Positions 10,661 through 19,046 of a DNA stretch of 64,000 bases are shown here, piece after piece. Source of the DNA: Prauserella shujinwangii (GTDB lineage Bacteria; Actinomycetota; Actinomycetes; Mycobacteriales; Pseudonocardiaceae). The DNA lies in the NCBI RefSeq assembly GCF_003001955.1, contig NZ_PVNH01000004.1, forward strand, positions 124,001 through 188,000. Reading direction: 5' to 3'. The stretch's first letter is position 1; each line of letters opens with the position of its first letter. Position numbers and translations under genes: made by a program. Under the pieces are notes generated by a model. That model was given only the letters and a program-made list of their open reading frames with translations. It did not search any database and was not told the DNA's origin.

Positions 10661-11317
10661 CTAGCGGGGAGCACAGGAGGCTTCCCGCAGCGCGAGCACC
10701 GCCGCCGTCCGCTCGCCGAGCCCGAGCAGCCGCGCGTGTTCGAGGTCGCCGGGCGTGTCGACGTCCCCGCGCAGCGACGGCGCGGGCAGCAGCAGCGGCG
10801 CCGCCCCCGACTCGGTGTGGGCGCGCGCGGAGCCCGCGCCGAAGCGGGGATCGAGCGGCCCTCCCGGTGCGGACAGCAGCAGGGTGGTGCCGGTCCCGTG
10901 CCGGTCGGCGGCGAACGCCCTGCGGCCCGAGGCCTCCGCCACGGCCGCCGCGAGCTCCTCGGGCCGCAGCGCGGGCAGGTCGGCCTGCAGCGCGCCCACC
11001 ACGCCGCCGGGGTCGGCGGAACGCAGAAACCGCTCACCGACGCGCAGGGCGGCGTTGAGGTCGCGCGCGCCGCACTCGCCGATCACCTCGGCGCCGGTGT
11101 CGCGCAGCTCCGCCAGGGCGCCGGGATCGGTCGCCACCACGACCACGCGCCGCACGCCGGCGGCGGCCGTCGCCGCCCGCAGCGTGTCGGCGGCCAGCGC
11201 GCGGACCAGGTCGGCGTGCCCCCCGGTGCCCGGCGGGCAGCCGAGCGCGGCCCGCAGCCGCGACTTGCCGGAGCGCGGGGGTTTCATCGGGACGATCAGG
11301 TCCACGTGTGCTGCCAC
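10661..11317 (-). CDS. cofC: CofC/FbiD guanylyltransferase of coenzyme F420 synthesis
   Basis: This 218-residue MobA-like nucleotidyltransferase has an N-terminal phosphate-binding stretch [13 protein letters not shown] (residues 10-22). Further motifs are [10 protein letters not shown] near residue 112 and a GDVDTPGDL acceptor motif near residue 192. In mycobacteria FbiD activates phosphoenolpyruvate with GTP to make the F420 precursor; archaeal CofC uses 2-phospholactate. It lies just upstream of ppk-mutT1 on the same strand (64-nt gap) and is divergent from the acyltransferase. An F420 pathway elsewhere in the genome is implied. Confidence 0.92.
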   Translation of the reverse strand: MAAHVDLIVPMKPPRSGKSRLRAALGCPPGTGGHADLVRALAADTLRAATAAAGVRRVVVVATDPGALAELRDTGAEVIGECGARDLNAALRVGERFLRSADPGGVVGALQADLPALRPEELAAAVAEASGRRAFAADRHGTGTTLLLSAPGGPLDPRFGAGSARAHTESGAAPLLLPAPSLRGDVDTPGDLEHARLLGLGERTAAVLALREASCAPR

Positions 11318-11406
11318 GCCCCCATCATGACCGAATCGGCGGCTCCGGTGCTTGTGGGAGGATCGGCCGAGGCGAGGTGACCGTGTGCGGACGTGGAGGA
11401 GGAGCC

Positions 11407-12105
11407 TTGGCTGATCGGGAGAAGGGCGGCTTCTGGGTCGGTGCCGCCGCCGCCCTGTTCTACCCGCTGACCTGGATCGGGCGCAGCGAGTACCGCGGGG
11501 CGGAGCGCATCCCCCGGCACGGGCCCGCCCTGCTCGTGCTGAACCACATCTCCCACCTCGACCCGGCCGTCGACGCGGTGTTCGTGCACCGCAACCGGCG
11601 GGTGCCCCGGTTCATGGCCAAGGACAGCCTCACCCGCGTGCCGGTCTTCGGCAAGATCCTGCTCGGATCCGGCGGCATCCCGGTGTCCAGGGGCACGTCC
11701 ACGGCGGGGGACAGCCTGCAGGCCGCCCACGACACGCTCCGCGACGGCAAGATCGTGGTCATCTATCCGGAAGGGACGATCACGCGGCACCCGGACGCCT
11801 GGCCCAAGCGGTCGTACACCGGGGTGGCCCGGCTGGCGCTGGAGAACGACGTGCCGGTGATCCCCATCGCGCGCTGGGGCACGCACGCGATCTGGAACGG
11901 CTACACGAAGAAGTTCCGGCCGTTCCCGCGCAAGACCGTGATCCATTCGGTGGGGGAGCCGATCGACCTCTCGGCCTACCGGGACGCCGAGCGCACACCC
12001 GCGGTGCTGCGCGAGGTCACCGACGTGGTGATGGGCCGGGTGCTGGACCTGCTGTGCGAGATCCGTGGCGAGCAGCCGCCCGCGAAGACCGGGGACGGCG
12101 CCTGA
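11407..12105 (+). CDS. 1-acyl-glycerol-3-phosphate acyltransferase (PlsC family)
   Basis: This 232-residue LPLAT-superfamily enzyme has the catalytic HX4D motif as NHISHLD near residues 47-53, a glycerol-phosphate-binding FPEGT-type motif as YPEGT near residue 121, and GGIPVSRG near residue 97. It would acylate lysophosphatidic acid at the inner membrane face. I chose TTG at 11407 because GGAGGAGG (11395-11402) sits at ideal spacing before it; upstream GTG codons lack this. gpsA, which makes glycerol-3-phosphate, follows by 1 nt, so the pair makes and acylates the phospholipid backbone. Confidence 0.9.
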   Translation: MADREKGGFWVGAAAALFYPLTWIGRSEYRGAERIPRHGPALLVLNHISHLDPAVDAVFVHRNRRVPRFMAKDSLTRVPVFGKILLGSGGIPVSRGTSTAGDSLQAAHDTLRDGKIVVIYPEGTITRHPDAWPKRSYTGVARLALENDVPVIPIARWGTHAIWNGYTKKFRPFPRKTVIHSVGEPIDLSAYRDAERTPAVLREVTDVVMGRVLDLLCEIRGEQPPAKTGDGA

Positions 12106-12106
12106 G

Positions 12107-13117
12107 ATGAGTGTGCAACGCGTCACGGTGCTCGGGGCGGGGTCGTGGGGCACGACCTTCGCGAAGGTGCTGGCGGACGCCGGCCGCGACGTCACGATGT
12201 GGGCCCGGCGGGCCGAGATCGCCGAGGAGATCCGCACGGGGCACACCAACACCGGCTACCTGCCCGGGGTGCGCCTGCCGGACCGGCTCACCGCCACCGC
12301 CGACGCCGCCGAGGCGCTCGCCGGGGCGGAGGCCGTGGTGCTCGCGGTGCCGAGCCAGTCGCTGCGGGCCAACCTCACCGGCTGGCGTGACCTGCTGCCG
12401 CGCGACGCGGTGCTGGTCAGCCTCGCCAAGGGGGTCGAGCTGGGCACACTGAAGCGGATGAGCGAAGTGATCAGCGAGATCGCCGGTGTGCCCGCCGGGG
12501 AGATCGTGGTGGTCTCCGGCCCCAACCTCGCCCGCGAGATCGCGGCGGAGCAGCCGTCGGCGGCGGTGCTGGCGTGCGCCGACCACGAGCGCGCGGTGGC
12601 GATCCAGAAGGCGAGCGCCAACCGCTACTTCCGCCCGTACACCAACACCGACGTGGTGGGCTGCGAGCTCGGCGGTGCGTGCAAGAACGTCATCGCGCTC
12701 AGCTGCGGCATGGCGGCGGGACTGGGCTTCGGCACCAACACGATGGCCACCCTCATCACGCGCGGGCTGGCCGAGATGGCGCGGCTCGGCGCGAAGCTGG
12801 GCGCCGACCCGCTGACGTTCGCGGGACTGGCGGGGGTCGGCGATCTCGTCGCCACCTGCTCGTCGCCGCTGTCGCGCAACCGCAGCTTCGGCGAGCGCAT
12901 CGGGCGGGGCGAGTCGATGGGGCAGGCGCAGGCCGCCGCGGGTGGCCAGGTGGCGGAGGGCGTCATGTCGTGCCGGTCGATCCGCGAGCTGGCCCGCGGC
13001 GTCGGGGCCGACATGCCGATCACCGACGCGATGTACCGGGTGTGCCATGAGGGTGTCGACCCGGCCCGCGTCGGCGCGGAGCTGCTCGGCCGGGAACGCA
13101 AGCACGAGTGGTCGTGA
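12107..13117 (+). CDS. gpsA: NAD(P)-dependent glycerol-3-phosphate dehydrogenase
   Basis: This 336-residue enzyme reduces dihydroxyacetone phosphate to sn-glycerol-3-phosphate for phospholipids. The Rossmann motif [10 protein letters not shown] is at residues 9-18, GPNLAREI near residue 140, and the catalytic lysine lies in [10 protein letters not shown] near residue 190. The substrate loop is NRSFGERIG. It starts 1 nt after the acyltransferase stop with no Shine-Dalgarno sequence, so translation is probably coupled. In M. tuberculosis gpsA and ddl are adjacent; here cysteine dioxygenase, PNPOx and MocR genes lie between them. Confidence 0.97.
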   Translation: MSVQRVTVLGAGSWGTTFAKVLADAGRDVTMWARRAEIAEEIRTGHTNTGYLPGVRLPDRLTATADAAEALAGAEAVVLAVPSQSLRANLTGWRDLLPRDAVLVSLAKGVELGTLKRMSEVISEIAGVPAGEIVVVSGPNLAREIAAEQPSAAVLACADHERAVAIQKASANRYFRPYTNTDVVGCELGGACKNVIALSCGMAAGLGFGTNTMATLITRGLAEMARLGAKLGADPLTFAGLAGVGDLVATCSSPLSRNRSFGERIGRGESMGQAQAAAGGQVAEGVMSCRSIRELARGVGADMPITDAMYRVCHEGVDPARVGAELLGRERKHEWS

Positions 13118-13148
13118 CCCACGGCGCCGTCCACGGAGTGGGATCGGT

Positions 13149-13177
13149 TTGACGCCGGCTCCGGGCACTGGTTCGCT
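13149..13177 (+). promoter_or_regulatory. Promoter for the Cys-rich leader ORF and cysteine dioxygenase
   Basis: TTGACG (13149-13154), a 17-nt spacer and TTCGCT (13172-13177) fit a housekeeping promoter with a good -35 and a weak -10. The next 6 nt end at the GTG at 13184, so the expected transcription start coincides with the first base of the leader ORF. Confidence 0.55.
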
Positions 13178-13183
13178 GGCGGT

Positions 13184-13270
13184 GTGCTGACGCGAGACGA
13201 GAACGTACGGCGGGGCCGCACCGGCCACCGCCCGTTCGCCTGCGCGCCGTGTCCTCGCTGTTGCCGGTGA
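13184..13270 (+). CDS. Cysteine-rich leader peptide (probable attenuator uORF)
   Basis: This 28-codon GTG ORF opens with MLTRDENVRR and ends CAPCPRCCR, with four Cys codons among the last nine (TGC, TGT, TGT, TGC). It ends 61 nt before the cysteine dioxygenase ATG. A TTGACG-N17-TTCGCT promoter places the transcription start on its GTG, so it would be translated leaderless. Leaderless polycysteine short ORFs acting as cysteine-responsive attenuators are established in mycobacteria upstream of sulfur-metabolism genes. Placing one before a cysteine-degrading enzyme is my inference from sequence. A weak stem GCCGG (13263-13267) / CCGGC (13278-13282) begins at the last Cys codon and spans the stop. 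Confidence 0.65.
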   Translation: MLTRDENVRRGRTGHRPFACAPCPRCCR

Positions 13271-13331
13271 CCTGACCCCGGCCACGCCCCCGCACGCTCT
13301 CTCTTTCTCCGCGCTTTTCCCGAGGACACCC

Positions 13332-13808
13332 ATGTTCGCCGTTCCCGAGAACACCATCGCCCCTGTCGAGAAGGCGCTGCTGCGCCACCCCGTCCGCACG
13401 GCGCTCGAGTTCGCCGCCGACCGGGAGCGCTGGCGCAACCTGCTGCGCTACGACCCCGACGAGCGCTTCGCCGTGCTCCTGGACCGCTCCGGCGACCAGG
13501 AGGTGTGGCTGCTGAGCTGGCTGCCGGGGCAGGCCACCGGTCTGCACGACCACGGCGACGCCACCGGCGCGTTCACCGTCGTGTCGGGCACGCTGACCGA
13601 GACGGTCACGCGCCGGGCGCCGGACGGGCGCGTGCTCACCGAGGTCCACACGCCCGGCACCGGGCAGTCGAGGGTCTTCGGGCCCGGCTATGTGCACGAG
13701 GTCCGCAATGCGGGGCCCGACCCGGCGATCAGCGTGCATGTCTACCGGTCCGAGCGGACCCTGCGGCCGTACCAGGTCGACCCCGTGACCGGCCGCCTGG
13801 TCTCGTGA
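13332..13808 (+). CDS. Cysteine dioxygenase-family cupin
   Basis: This 158-residue type I cysteine dioxygenase-like protein oxidises cysteine to cysteine sulfinate using non-heme iron. The 3-His metal site is represented by GLHDHGDATGAF (two His near residues 73-75) and by YVHEVRNAG (His near residue 122). The protein is shorter than mammalian CDO but typical of bacterial ones. The ATG has no strong Shine-Dalgarno sequence. A Cys-rich leader ORF lies just upstream. The gene ends inside a family A palindrome that also contains the stop of the convergent PNPOx gene. Confidence 0.88.
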   Translation: MFAVPENTIAPVEKALLRHPVRTALEFAADRERWRNLLRYDPDERFAVLLDRSGDQEVWLLSWLPGQATGLHDHGDATGAFTVVSGTLTETVTRRAPDGRVLTEVHTPGTGQSRVFGPGYVHEVRNAGPDPAISVHVYRSERTLRPYQVDPVTGRLVS

Positions 13809-13847
13809 GTGAGGAACGTTGTTCTAACCACGTTCCTCACTCACGAG
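13802..13847. repeat. Family A gene-end palindrome
   Basis: Two 21-nt arms (13802-13822 and 13827-13847) starting CTCGTGAGTGAGGAACGT match at 20 of 21 positions around loop TCTA. The TGA at 13806-13808 ends the cysteine dioxygenase gene. The opposite-strand TGA at 13837-13839 ends the PNPOx gene. There is no U-tract. Confidence 0.9.
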
Positions 13848-14523
13848 GCGCGTCGACCGGCTTCCCGGCGCGGTCGGCGACGTGCGCGGGCACGGGGGTC
13901 TCCCCGGGCACGTAGGGCGCGGGCTCGGGGGTGCCGAACACCGTGTGCACCGGCAGCACGCCCGCCCACGCGGTGCCGTGCGCGACGTCCTCCGGCTCGT
14001 CGCCCGCGTTGCCCGCGCGGACCTTCACCGACGCCTCGGCGAGGTCCAGGGCGAGCACGGTCACGGAGGCGAACTCCTTCGGGTTCACGGCCCTGGCGTG
14101 CTCCCACGAACCGGGGGACAGGTGGTCGCTCACCACGCGCAGCCCGTGCCACTTCTCGTCCTCGCCGGTCACCGCCCTGGCGCGGCCGTGCACGACGGCG
14201 CAGCGGTAGTTCATGGAGTGGTTGTTGAGCGAGCGGGCGTAGACGATCCCGTCGAGCAGCGTCACCGTGACGCACACGCCGGCGCCCTTCGCCGCTTCCC
14301 GCAGGTTGCCCGCGCCCGTCGAGCCGTGCAGGTAGAGGGTGTCGCCGTCGCGCCCGTAGCCGGTCGGCAGCACGACGGGGGAGCCGTCGAGCAGGAGCCC
14401 GAGGTGGCACACGAGCCCCGCGTCCAGCACCTCGTACAGCACCTCGCGGTCGAGGACGGCGCGGTTCTTCTTGCGGGTGAGGGTGGAGCGGGGTGTCGGG
14501 GACAGCGGGCGTGCGATCGTCAT
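13837..14523 (-). CDS. Pyridoxamine 5'-phosphate oxidase-like FMN-binding protein
   Basis: This 228-residue split-barrel flavoprotein has a beta-barrel core with LPTGYGRDGDTLYLHGS near residues 52-68 and YRCAVVHGRARAVTG near residue 106. It matches the group of PNPOx-like proteins found next to MocR regulators rather than true PdxH; I see no full PdxH active-site set. It is divergent from the MocR gene across a 68-nt gap that contains a repeat element, so MocR probably controls it. A role in vitamin B6 salvage or another FMN/F420 reduction is possible. Confidence 0.8.
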   Translation of the reverse strand: MTIARPLSPTPRSTLTRKKNRAVLDREVLYEVLDAGLVCHLGLLLDGSPVVLPTGYGRDGDTLYLHGSTGAGNLREAAKGAGVCVTVTLLDGIVYARSLNNHSMNYRCAVVHGRARAVTGEDEKWHGLRVVSDHLSPGSWEHARAVNPKEFASVTVLALDLAEASVKVRAGNAGDEPEDVAHGTAWAGVLPVHTVFGTPEPAPYVPGETPVPAHVADRAGKPVDAPRE

Positions 14524-14559
14524 GCCCCCAGCCTCGCCGCGCCGAGTGGTACTTTTGAA

Positions 14560-14576
14560 TGGCCAATCTCGGCCAA
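14560..14576. promoter_or_regulatory. Candidate MocR operator between PNPOx-like and MocR genes
   Basis: On the minus strand TTGGCC-GAGA-TTGGCC is a direct repeat with 10-bp periodicity. The same bases also read as the inverted repeat TGGCC-N6-GGCCA. MocR regulators such as PdxR often bind direct repeats in the divergent intergenic region. Confidence 0.5.
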
Positions 14577-14591
14577 GACGAGGAGGCCACT

Positions 14592-15974
14592 TTGGGTTCC
14601 GGTGACACGGCGCTGCCGGTCACGCTCGACCGCTCGTCCGAGGTGCCCCTCGCCGTCCAGCTCGCCGACGCCCTGCGGGAGTCCGCCGCCTCCGGACATC
14701 TTCGCGGTGGTGACCGGCTGCCGTCCACCCGCGCCCTCGCGGGCAGGCTCGGCGTCAGCCGCACCGTCACCTCCGCCGCGTACGAGCAACTGCACGCCGA
14801 GGGCTGGATCGCCGGGCGGCACGGCTCCGGCACGTACGTCACCACGTCGCCACCCACCGGGCGGCCCGCGCGCACGGCGGTCGTGGCACGCGACGCCGTG
14901 CCGCCGGACCTGCTCGTGCTCACGCCGGGCGTGCCGTGGGCCGACGGTCTCGACCGGGCCGCGTGGCGGCGCGCCTGGCGGGCCGCCGCCGACGCGCCGC
15001 CCACCCTGTACGCGCCGCGCGGCGGGCTGCCGGAGTACCGCGCCGCCGTCGTCGAGCACCTGCTGCGCCACCGCGGGCTGGCCGCGGGCACCGAATCCGT
15101 GCTCGCGACGGGCGGCACGACGGCCGCCGTGGTGGAGCTGGCGAACGCCGTGCTGCGGCCCGGCGACGTCGTCGCCATGGAGGAACCGGGCTACCAGCGG
15201 GCCGTGCAGGCGTTCCGGCGGGCCGGGCTGACGGTGGTGCCCGTCGGGGTCGACTCGGAAGGGCTGCGGCCCGCCGAGGTCCCGGCGGGCGCGCGGGCGG
15301 TCTACTGCTCGCCCGCGCACCAGTACCCGATGGGCAGCCGGATGAGCGCCTCGCGCCGCGTCGAGCTCGTGGAACGGGCCAGGGCCGAGGACTTCCTGCT
15401 CATCGAGGACGACTACGACGGCGAGCTGCGCTACGACGTGGCCCCGCTGCCGCTGCTCGTGTCGCTGGCCCCGGACGTGGTGGCGCACCTGGGCACCACC
15501 AGCAAGATCCTCACCCCGGTGCTCGGCGCGGGCTGGATGGTCGCCCCGCCCTCGGTCACCTCCGCCGTGCTGGAGTACCGCGACGCCACCGGAACGCGGC
15601 CCTCGCCCGCGGGCCAGCGAGTGCTCGTGGAGCTGGCCCGCCACGGCGACCTCGGCAGGCACCTGCGCAGGCTGCGCCGGGAGCTGTCGGAGCGGCGGTC
15701 CCTGCTCGTGACCGCCCTGCGCGCGGCGGGGATCCGGGTGCTGGGCGACGACGCGGGCGCGCACCTCGTCGTCCCGCTGCCTTCGGCCGAGGACGAGCGG
15801 GCGCGGATCGCCGCGGGCCGCGAGCACGGGCTGCTCCTCGACGGACTGCGCAGGCACTTCACCGGGCCAGCCACGGCGCACGGGGTCACCGTCGGCTACG
15901 CGGGGTGCTCGCGGGAGGCGCTGCAGGGTGCGCTCGGGGTGCTCGTGGACCTGCTGTGGGGGCAGCGGGGGTAG
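14592..15974 (+). CDS. MocR-family GntR/aminotransferase-like regulator
   Basis: This 460-residue protein has an N-terminal GntR winged helix ([20 protein letters not shown], near residues 39-58). It is fused to a fold-type I aminotransferase domain with the PLP-site stretch [12 protein letters not shown] and the Schiff-base lysine in GTTSKILTP. Such regulators sense pyridoxal phosphate or amino acids. I prefer TTG at 14592 because GAGGAGG precedes it at good spacing. The in-frame ATG at 14559 has no ribosome site and would put the operator inside the gene. PdxR-like control of the divergent PNPOx-like gene is likely. Confidence 0.88.
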   Translation: MGSGDTALPVTLDRSSEVPLAVQLADALRESAASGHLRGGDRLPSTRALAGRLGVSRTVTSAAYEQLHAEGWIAGRHGSGTYVTTSPPTGRPARTAVVARDAVPPDLLVLTPGVPWADGLDRAAWRRAWRAAADAPPTLYAPRGGLPEYRAAVVEHLLRHRGLAAGTESVLATGGTTAAVVELANAVLRPGDVVAMEEPGYQRAVQAFRRAGLTVVPVGVDSEGLRPAEVPAGARAVYCSPAHQYPMGSRMSASRRVELVERARAEDFLLIEDDYDGELRYDVAPLPLLVSLAPDVVAHLGTTSKILTPVLGAGWMVAPPSVTSAVLEYRDATGTRPSPAGQRVLVELARHGDLGRHLRRLRRELSERRSLLVTALRAAGIRVLGDDAGAHLVVPLPSAEDERARIAAGREHGLLLDGLRRHFTGPATAHGVTVGYAGCSREALQGALGVLVDLLWGQRG

Positions 15975-15977
15975 GGT
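15972..15977 (+). promoter_or_regulatory. -10 box of a probable leaderless promoter (ddl)
   Basis: TAGGGT overlaps the MocR stop codon TAG and ends 8 nt before the ddl ATG at 15986. No Shine-Dalgarno sequence is present. Confidence 0.45.
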
Positions 15978-15985
15978 GGCCGCCC

Positions 15986-17083
15986 ATGAGTAGCCGCAAG
16001 ACACGAGTCGCCGTCGTGTTCGGGGGACGCAGCTCGGAGCACACCATTTCCTGCGTGTCCGCGGGCAGTGTGCTGGCGAACCTGGACCCGGACCGGTTCG
16101 AGGTCGTCCCGATCGGCATCACGCCGGCCGGGGGCTGGGTGCTCGGCACGAACGACCCGGAGCGGCTGCGCATCCGCGGTCGCGAGCTGCCCTCGGTGGA
16201 GGACGGCAAGGCGCTCGTGCTGGCAGGCGACCCCACCCGGCGGGAGCTCATCTCCGTCGAGCAGGGCGAGGCCGTCGAGCTGCTGGGCGGCGTCGACGTC
16301 GTCTTCCCCGTGCTGCACGGCGCGTTCGGCGAGGACGGCACCATCCAGGGCATGCTGGAGATGGCAGGCCTGCCGTACGTGGGCGCGGGCGTGCTCGCCA
16401 GCTCCGCCGCGATGGACAAGGAGTTCGCGAAGAAGCTGCTGGCCGCCGAGGGGCTGCCGGTGGGCTCCTACGCCGCGCTCCGGCGTGGACAGTCCACTCT
16501 GGACGAGGCCGACCGGCGGCGGCTCGGCCTGCCGGTGTTCGTCAAGCCGGCCAGGGCCGGATCGTCGGTCGGCATCAGCAAGGTCACCGACTGGGCCGAC
16601 CTCGACGACGCCATCGCGCTGGCGCGTGAGACCGATCCGAAGGTCCTCATCGAGGCCGCTGTCACCGGCCGCGAGGTCGAGTGCGGGGTGCTGGAGTTCC
16701 CGGACGGGCGCGTCGAGGCGTCGCTGCCCGCCGAGATCCGCGTGCTCAGCGCCGACCCGGACGCCTGGTACGACTTCGAGACCAAGTACCTGGGTGAGGA
16801 CGCGGAACTGGACATCCCCGCCAAACTGGACGACTCCGTCACCGAGCGGCTGCGGGAGTGCGCGGTCCGGGCCTTCGCCGCGCTGGACTGCCAGGGCCTC
16901 GCGCGGGTCGACTTCTTCGTCGGCGCGAACGGCGAGCTCACCATCAACGAGGTGAACACCATGCCGGGGTTCACCTCGACGTCGGCCTACCCGAAGATGT
17001 GGTCGGTCACCGGCGTCGACTACCCGACCCTGCTGACCACGCTCGTCGACACGGCGCTGGCCCGCGGCACCGGGCTGCGCTGA
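15986..17083 (+). CDS. ddl: D-alanine--D-alanine ligase
   Basis: This 365-residue ATP-grasp ligase makes the D-Ala-D-Ala dipeptide for peptidoglycan. The N-terminal [20 protein letters not shown] (residues 9-28) is the D-Ala-binding signature; [16 protein letters not shown] follows near residue 110. The ATP-grasp part ends with [20 protein letters not shown] carrying the Mg ligands. The sequence is the ordinary D-Ala ligase; I see no sign of a D-Ala-D-Lac type enzyme. It starts 12 nt after the MocR stop, possibly from its own leaderless promoter. Confidence 0.97.
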   Translation: MSSRKTRVAVVFGGRSSEHTISCVSAGSVLANLDPDRFEVVPIGITPAGGWVLGTNDPERLRIRGRELPSVEDGKALVLAGDPTRRELISVEQGEAVELLGGVDVVFPVLHGAFGEDGTIQGMLEMAGLPYVGAGVLASSAAMDKEFAKKLLAAEGLPVGSYAALRRGQSTLDEADRRRLGLPVFVKPARAGSSVGISKVTDWADLDDAIALARETDPKVLIEAAVTGREVECGVLEFPDGRVEASLPAEIRVLSADPDAWYDFETKYLGEDAELDIPAKLDDSVTERLRECAVRAFAALDCQGLARVDFFVGANGELTINEVNTMPGFTSTSAYPKMWSVTGVDYPTLLTTLVDTALARGTGLR

Positions 17084-17117
17084 TCCGGCCGATCCGGCTG
17101 ATCCAGCTCATCCGGCC
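17082..17117. repeat. Four 9-bp imperfect tandem repeats
   Basis: GATCCGGCC, GATCCGGCT, GATCCAGCT and CATCCGGCC run in register from the ddl stop codon toward the convergent DUF3515 gene. There is no coding role, and it may be a small slippage-prone spacer. Confidence 0.7.
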
Positions 17118-17129
17118 TGACGCGCCGCG

Positions 17130-17681
17130 TCAGTCGAACCGCGGCTCCACCGGTTCCAGTGTCGCGGACACGGTGTCCGAGACGGCCTGCAACGGCCCCG
17201 TCCCGGTGCCGTCGGGCACGGTGAGCGCCACGTAGACCTCCCGGTCCACGACGTACCAGGTCGCCGTGCCCTCGCCGGGCACAGGGAGCCACCGGACGTC
17301 GTTGACCTCCCGCAGCGATGCCGTGCGGGTCAGCTCGGGCGGGCGGTCCAGCCCGCAGCGCAGCACCACCGGGCGTTCCCCGCCCCACGCGACGGTCGCG
17401 GGCGGTGCGGGTTCGGCCAGCTCGCGCCGCTGCAGCCGCTCGCCGGACGACTCCAGCGCCTGCGGCACCGCCTCGACGAGCCTGTCGCAGTGTGGCGTGT
17501 CGGACTGGGGCGCGGGCACGGCGACGAGCGCGAGCGGCCCGCCGTCCGAGCCGGGGGAGTCCTCCGGCCCGGCCGTCAGCCCCAGGACGGCGACGACGAC
17601 GGCCAGCGCGACGGCGAGGGCGGCCGCGACGACGAGCAGGGAGCGCGGCGGGGCGCCGGTGTCGGTCGGGCCGGTCTCCAT
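17130..17681 (-). CDS. DUF3515-family membrane-anchored protein
   Basis: This 183-residue protein has one N-terminal membrane segment (about residues 14-37, LLVVAAALAVALAVVVAVLG). An extracytoplasmic domain follows, with two conserved cysteines (in PHCDRL near residue 65 and in LRCGL near residue 113) that could form a disulfide. M. tuberculosis carries a DUF3515 gene (Rv2980) next to ddl in the same relation, so I assign the family by synteny plus pattern. Function is unknown; the context suggests an envelope role. Confidence 0.78.
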   Translation of the reverse strand: METGPTDTGAPPRSLLVVAAALAVALAVVVAVLGLTAGPEDSPGSDGGPLALVAVPAPQSDTPHCDRLVEAVPQALESSGERLQRRELAEPAPPATVAWGGERPVVLRCGLDRPPELTRTASLREVNDVRWLPVPGEGTATWYVVDREVYVALTVPDGTGTGPLQAVSDTVSATLEPVEPRFD

Positions 17682-17701
17682 GTCCCCACTACAGCACAGG
17701 C

Positions 17702-17935
17702 CTACAGGTGGACCACCGGGCAGGTCAGCGTGCGCGTGATGCCCTCCACGTTCTGTACCTTCGCGACCACGAGCTGACCGAGCTGGTCGACGTTGTCGGC
17801 GGCGGCACGGACGATGACGTCGTAGGGGCCGGTGACATCCTCGGAGCTGGTGACGCCGGGGATGCCTGCGATCTCGGCCGCGACGGAGGCAGCCTTGCCG
17901 ACCTCGGTCTGGATGAGGATGTATGCGTGGACCAC
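17702..17935 (-). CDS. Stand-alone Lrp/AsnC effector-binding (RAM) domain protein
   Basis: This 77-residue protein corresponds to the C-terminal ligand-binding domain of Lrp/AsnC regulators without the HTH. Typical features are MVHAYILIQTEVG at the start, GPYDVIVRA near residue 36, and a TLTCPVVHL end. Such single domains may bind amino acids and modulate full-length Lrp proteins. The GTG start is preceded by a purine-rich AAGGGGC. It is divergent from thiL. It is a real small gene, common in actinobacteria at this position. Confidence 0.85.
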   Translation of the reverse strand: MVHAYILIQTEVGKAASVAAEIAGIPGVTSSEDVTGPYDVIVRAAADNVDQLGQLVVAKVQNVEGITRTLTCPVVHL

Positions 17936-18060
17936 GGCGCGCCCCTTCGTCTGGATCGATCGGCTCAGGATAGGAACGTTGGCAGCAACGTACCGCAGTC
18001 GGGCAAAGATCGGACATCCGAGTGTCGGTGGTGCGGGCAGGGGCGGACCGGAGGTGTGCA

Positions 18061-19029
18061 GTGGCCGACAGAACCACGCCCGGTGGGGACACCGTGGCAG
18101 GGATCGGCGAGTTCGGGCTGATCGGCGCGATGACGGAGGGCCGGGCACAGCCGTCCACGACGCTGCTCGGGCCCGGTGACGACGCGGCGGTGGTCGCCGC
18201 GCCCGACGGCCGGGTGGTGGCGACCACCGACGTCCTGGTGCAGAACGTGCACTTCCGCTTCGGCTGGTCCAGCCCGGCCCACGTGGGCCGCAAGGCGGTG
18301 GCGGTGAACCTCGCCGACATCGCCGCGATGGGAGCCGTGCCCACGTCGGTGCTCGTGGGGCTCGCGTGCCCACCGGACACCGAGACCTCCGTCGTCACCC
18401 AGCTGGTCGACGGCATGTGGGAGGAGGCGGCGCGGGCCAGGGTCGGCATCGTCGGCGGGGACGTGGTGCGCGCCGAGGAGCTGGTGCTCAGCATCACGGC
18501 GCTGGGCGACCTGGGCGGCCGCCCGCCCGTCACGCGCTCCGGGGCAAGGCCGGGCGATGTCGTCGCCGTGTGCGGGCGGCTCGGCTGGGCCGCCGCCGGG
18601 CTCGCCGTGCTCGGGCGCGGCTTCCGCTCGCCGGTCGGCGTCGTGAACGCGCAGCGATCCCCCGAACCGCCGTACGCCGCGGGGCCCGCCGCCGCGATCG
18701 CGGGCGCCACCGCGATGATCGACGTCTCGGACGGGCTGCTCGCCGACCTCGGGCACCTCGCCCTCGCCTCCGGCGTGGGCATCGACGTCCAGACCGACCG
18801 GCTGACGCTGGACCAGAAACTGGTGGACGTGGGCACCGCGCTCGGCGCCGACCCGATGCGGTGGGTGCTCACCGGTGGCGAGGATCATGCGCTGGCGGCG
18901 ACGTTCCCCTCGTACACGGATCTGCCCGAGGGCTGGACCCGGATCGGCACCGTGCTGCTGCCCGACACCGGCGTGACGGTGGACGGCAGGCCGTACGACG
19001 GCGAAACCGGTTGGGAGCACTGGCGCTGA
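18061..19029 (+). CDS. thiL: Thiamine-monophosphate kinase
   Basis: This 322-residue enzyme phosphorylates thiamine monophosphate to thiamine diphosphate. It has the PurM/ThiL-fold motifs GPGDDAAVV near residues 38-46, ATTDVLVQNVHFR near residue 56, and the conserved VSDGLLADLGH near residue 223. GTG at 18061 is chosen because GGAGG (18050-18054) precedes it. Downstream GNAT and carbonic-anhydrase-like genes are close enough for one operon through ung. Confidence 0.95.
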   Translation: MADRTTPGGDTVAGIGEFGLIGAMTEGRAQPSTTLLGPGDDAAVVAAPDGRVVATTDVLVQNVHFRFGWSSPAHVGRKAVAVNLADIAAMGAVPTSVLVGLACPPDTETSVVTQLVDGMWEEAARARVGIVGGDVVRAEELVLSITALGDLGGRPPVTRSGARPGDVVAVCGRLGWAAAGLAVLGRGFRSPVGVVNAQRSPEPPYAAGPAAAIAGATAMIDVSDGLLADLGHLALASGVGIDVQTDRLTLDQKLVDVGTALGADPMRWVLTGGEDHALAATFPSYTDLPEGWTRIGTVLLPDTGVTVDGRPYDGETGWEHWR

Positions 19030-19046
19030 CCGTGTTTCATGGGCCC

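Noticed and set aside
15986-17083. D-Ala-D-Lac (vancomycin-resistance type) ligase
   Set aside because: The sequence is an ordinary Ddl in the conserved core order and no vanH/vanX neighbours exist.
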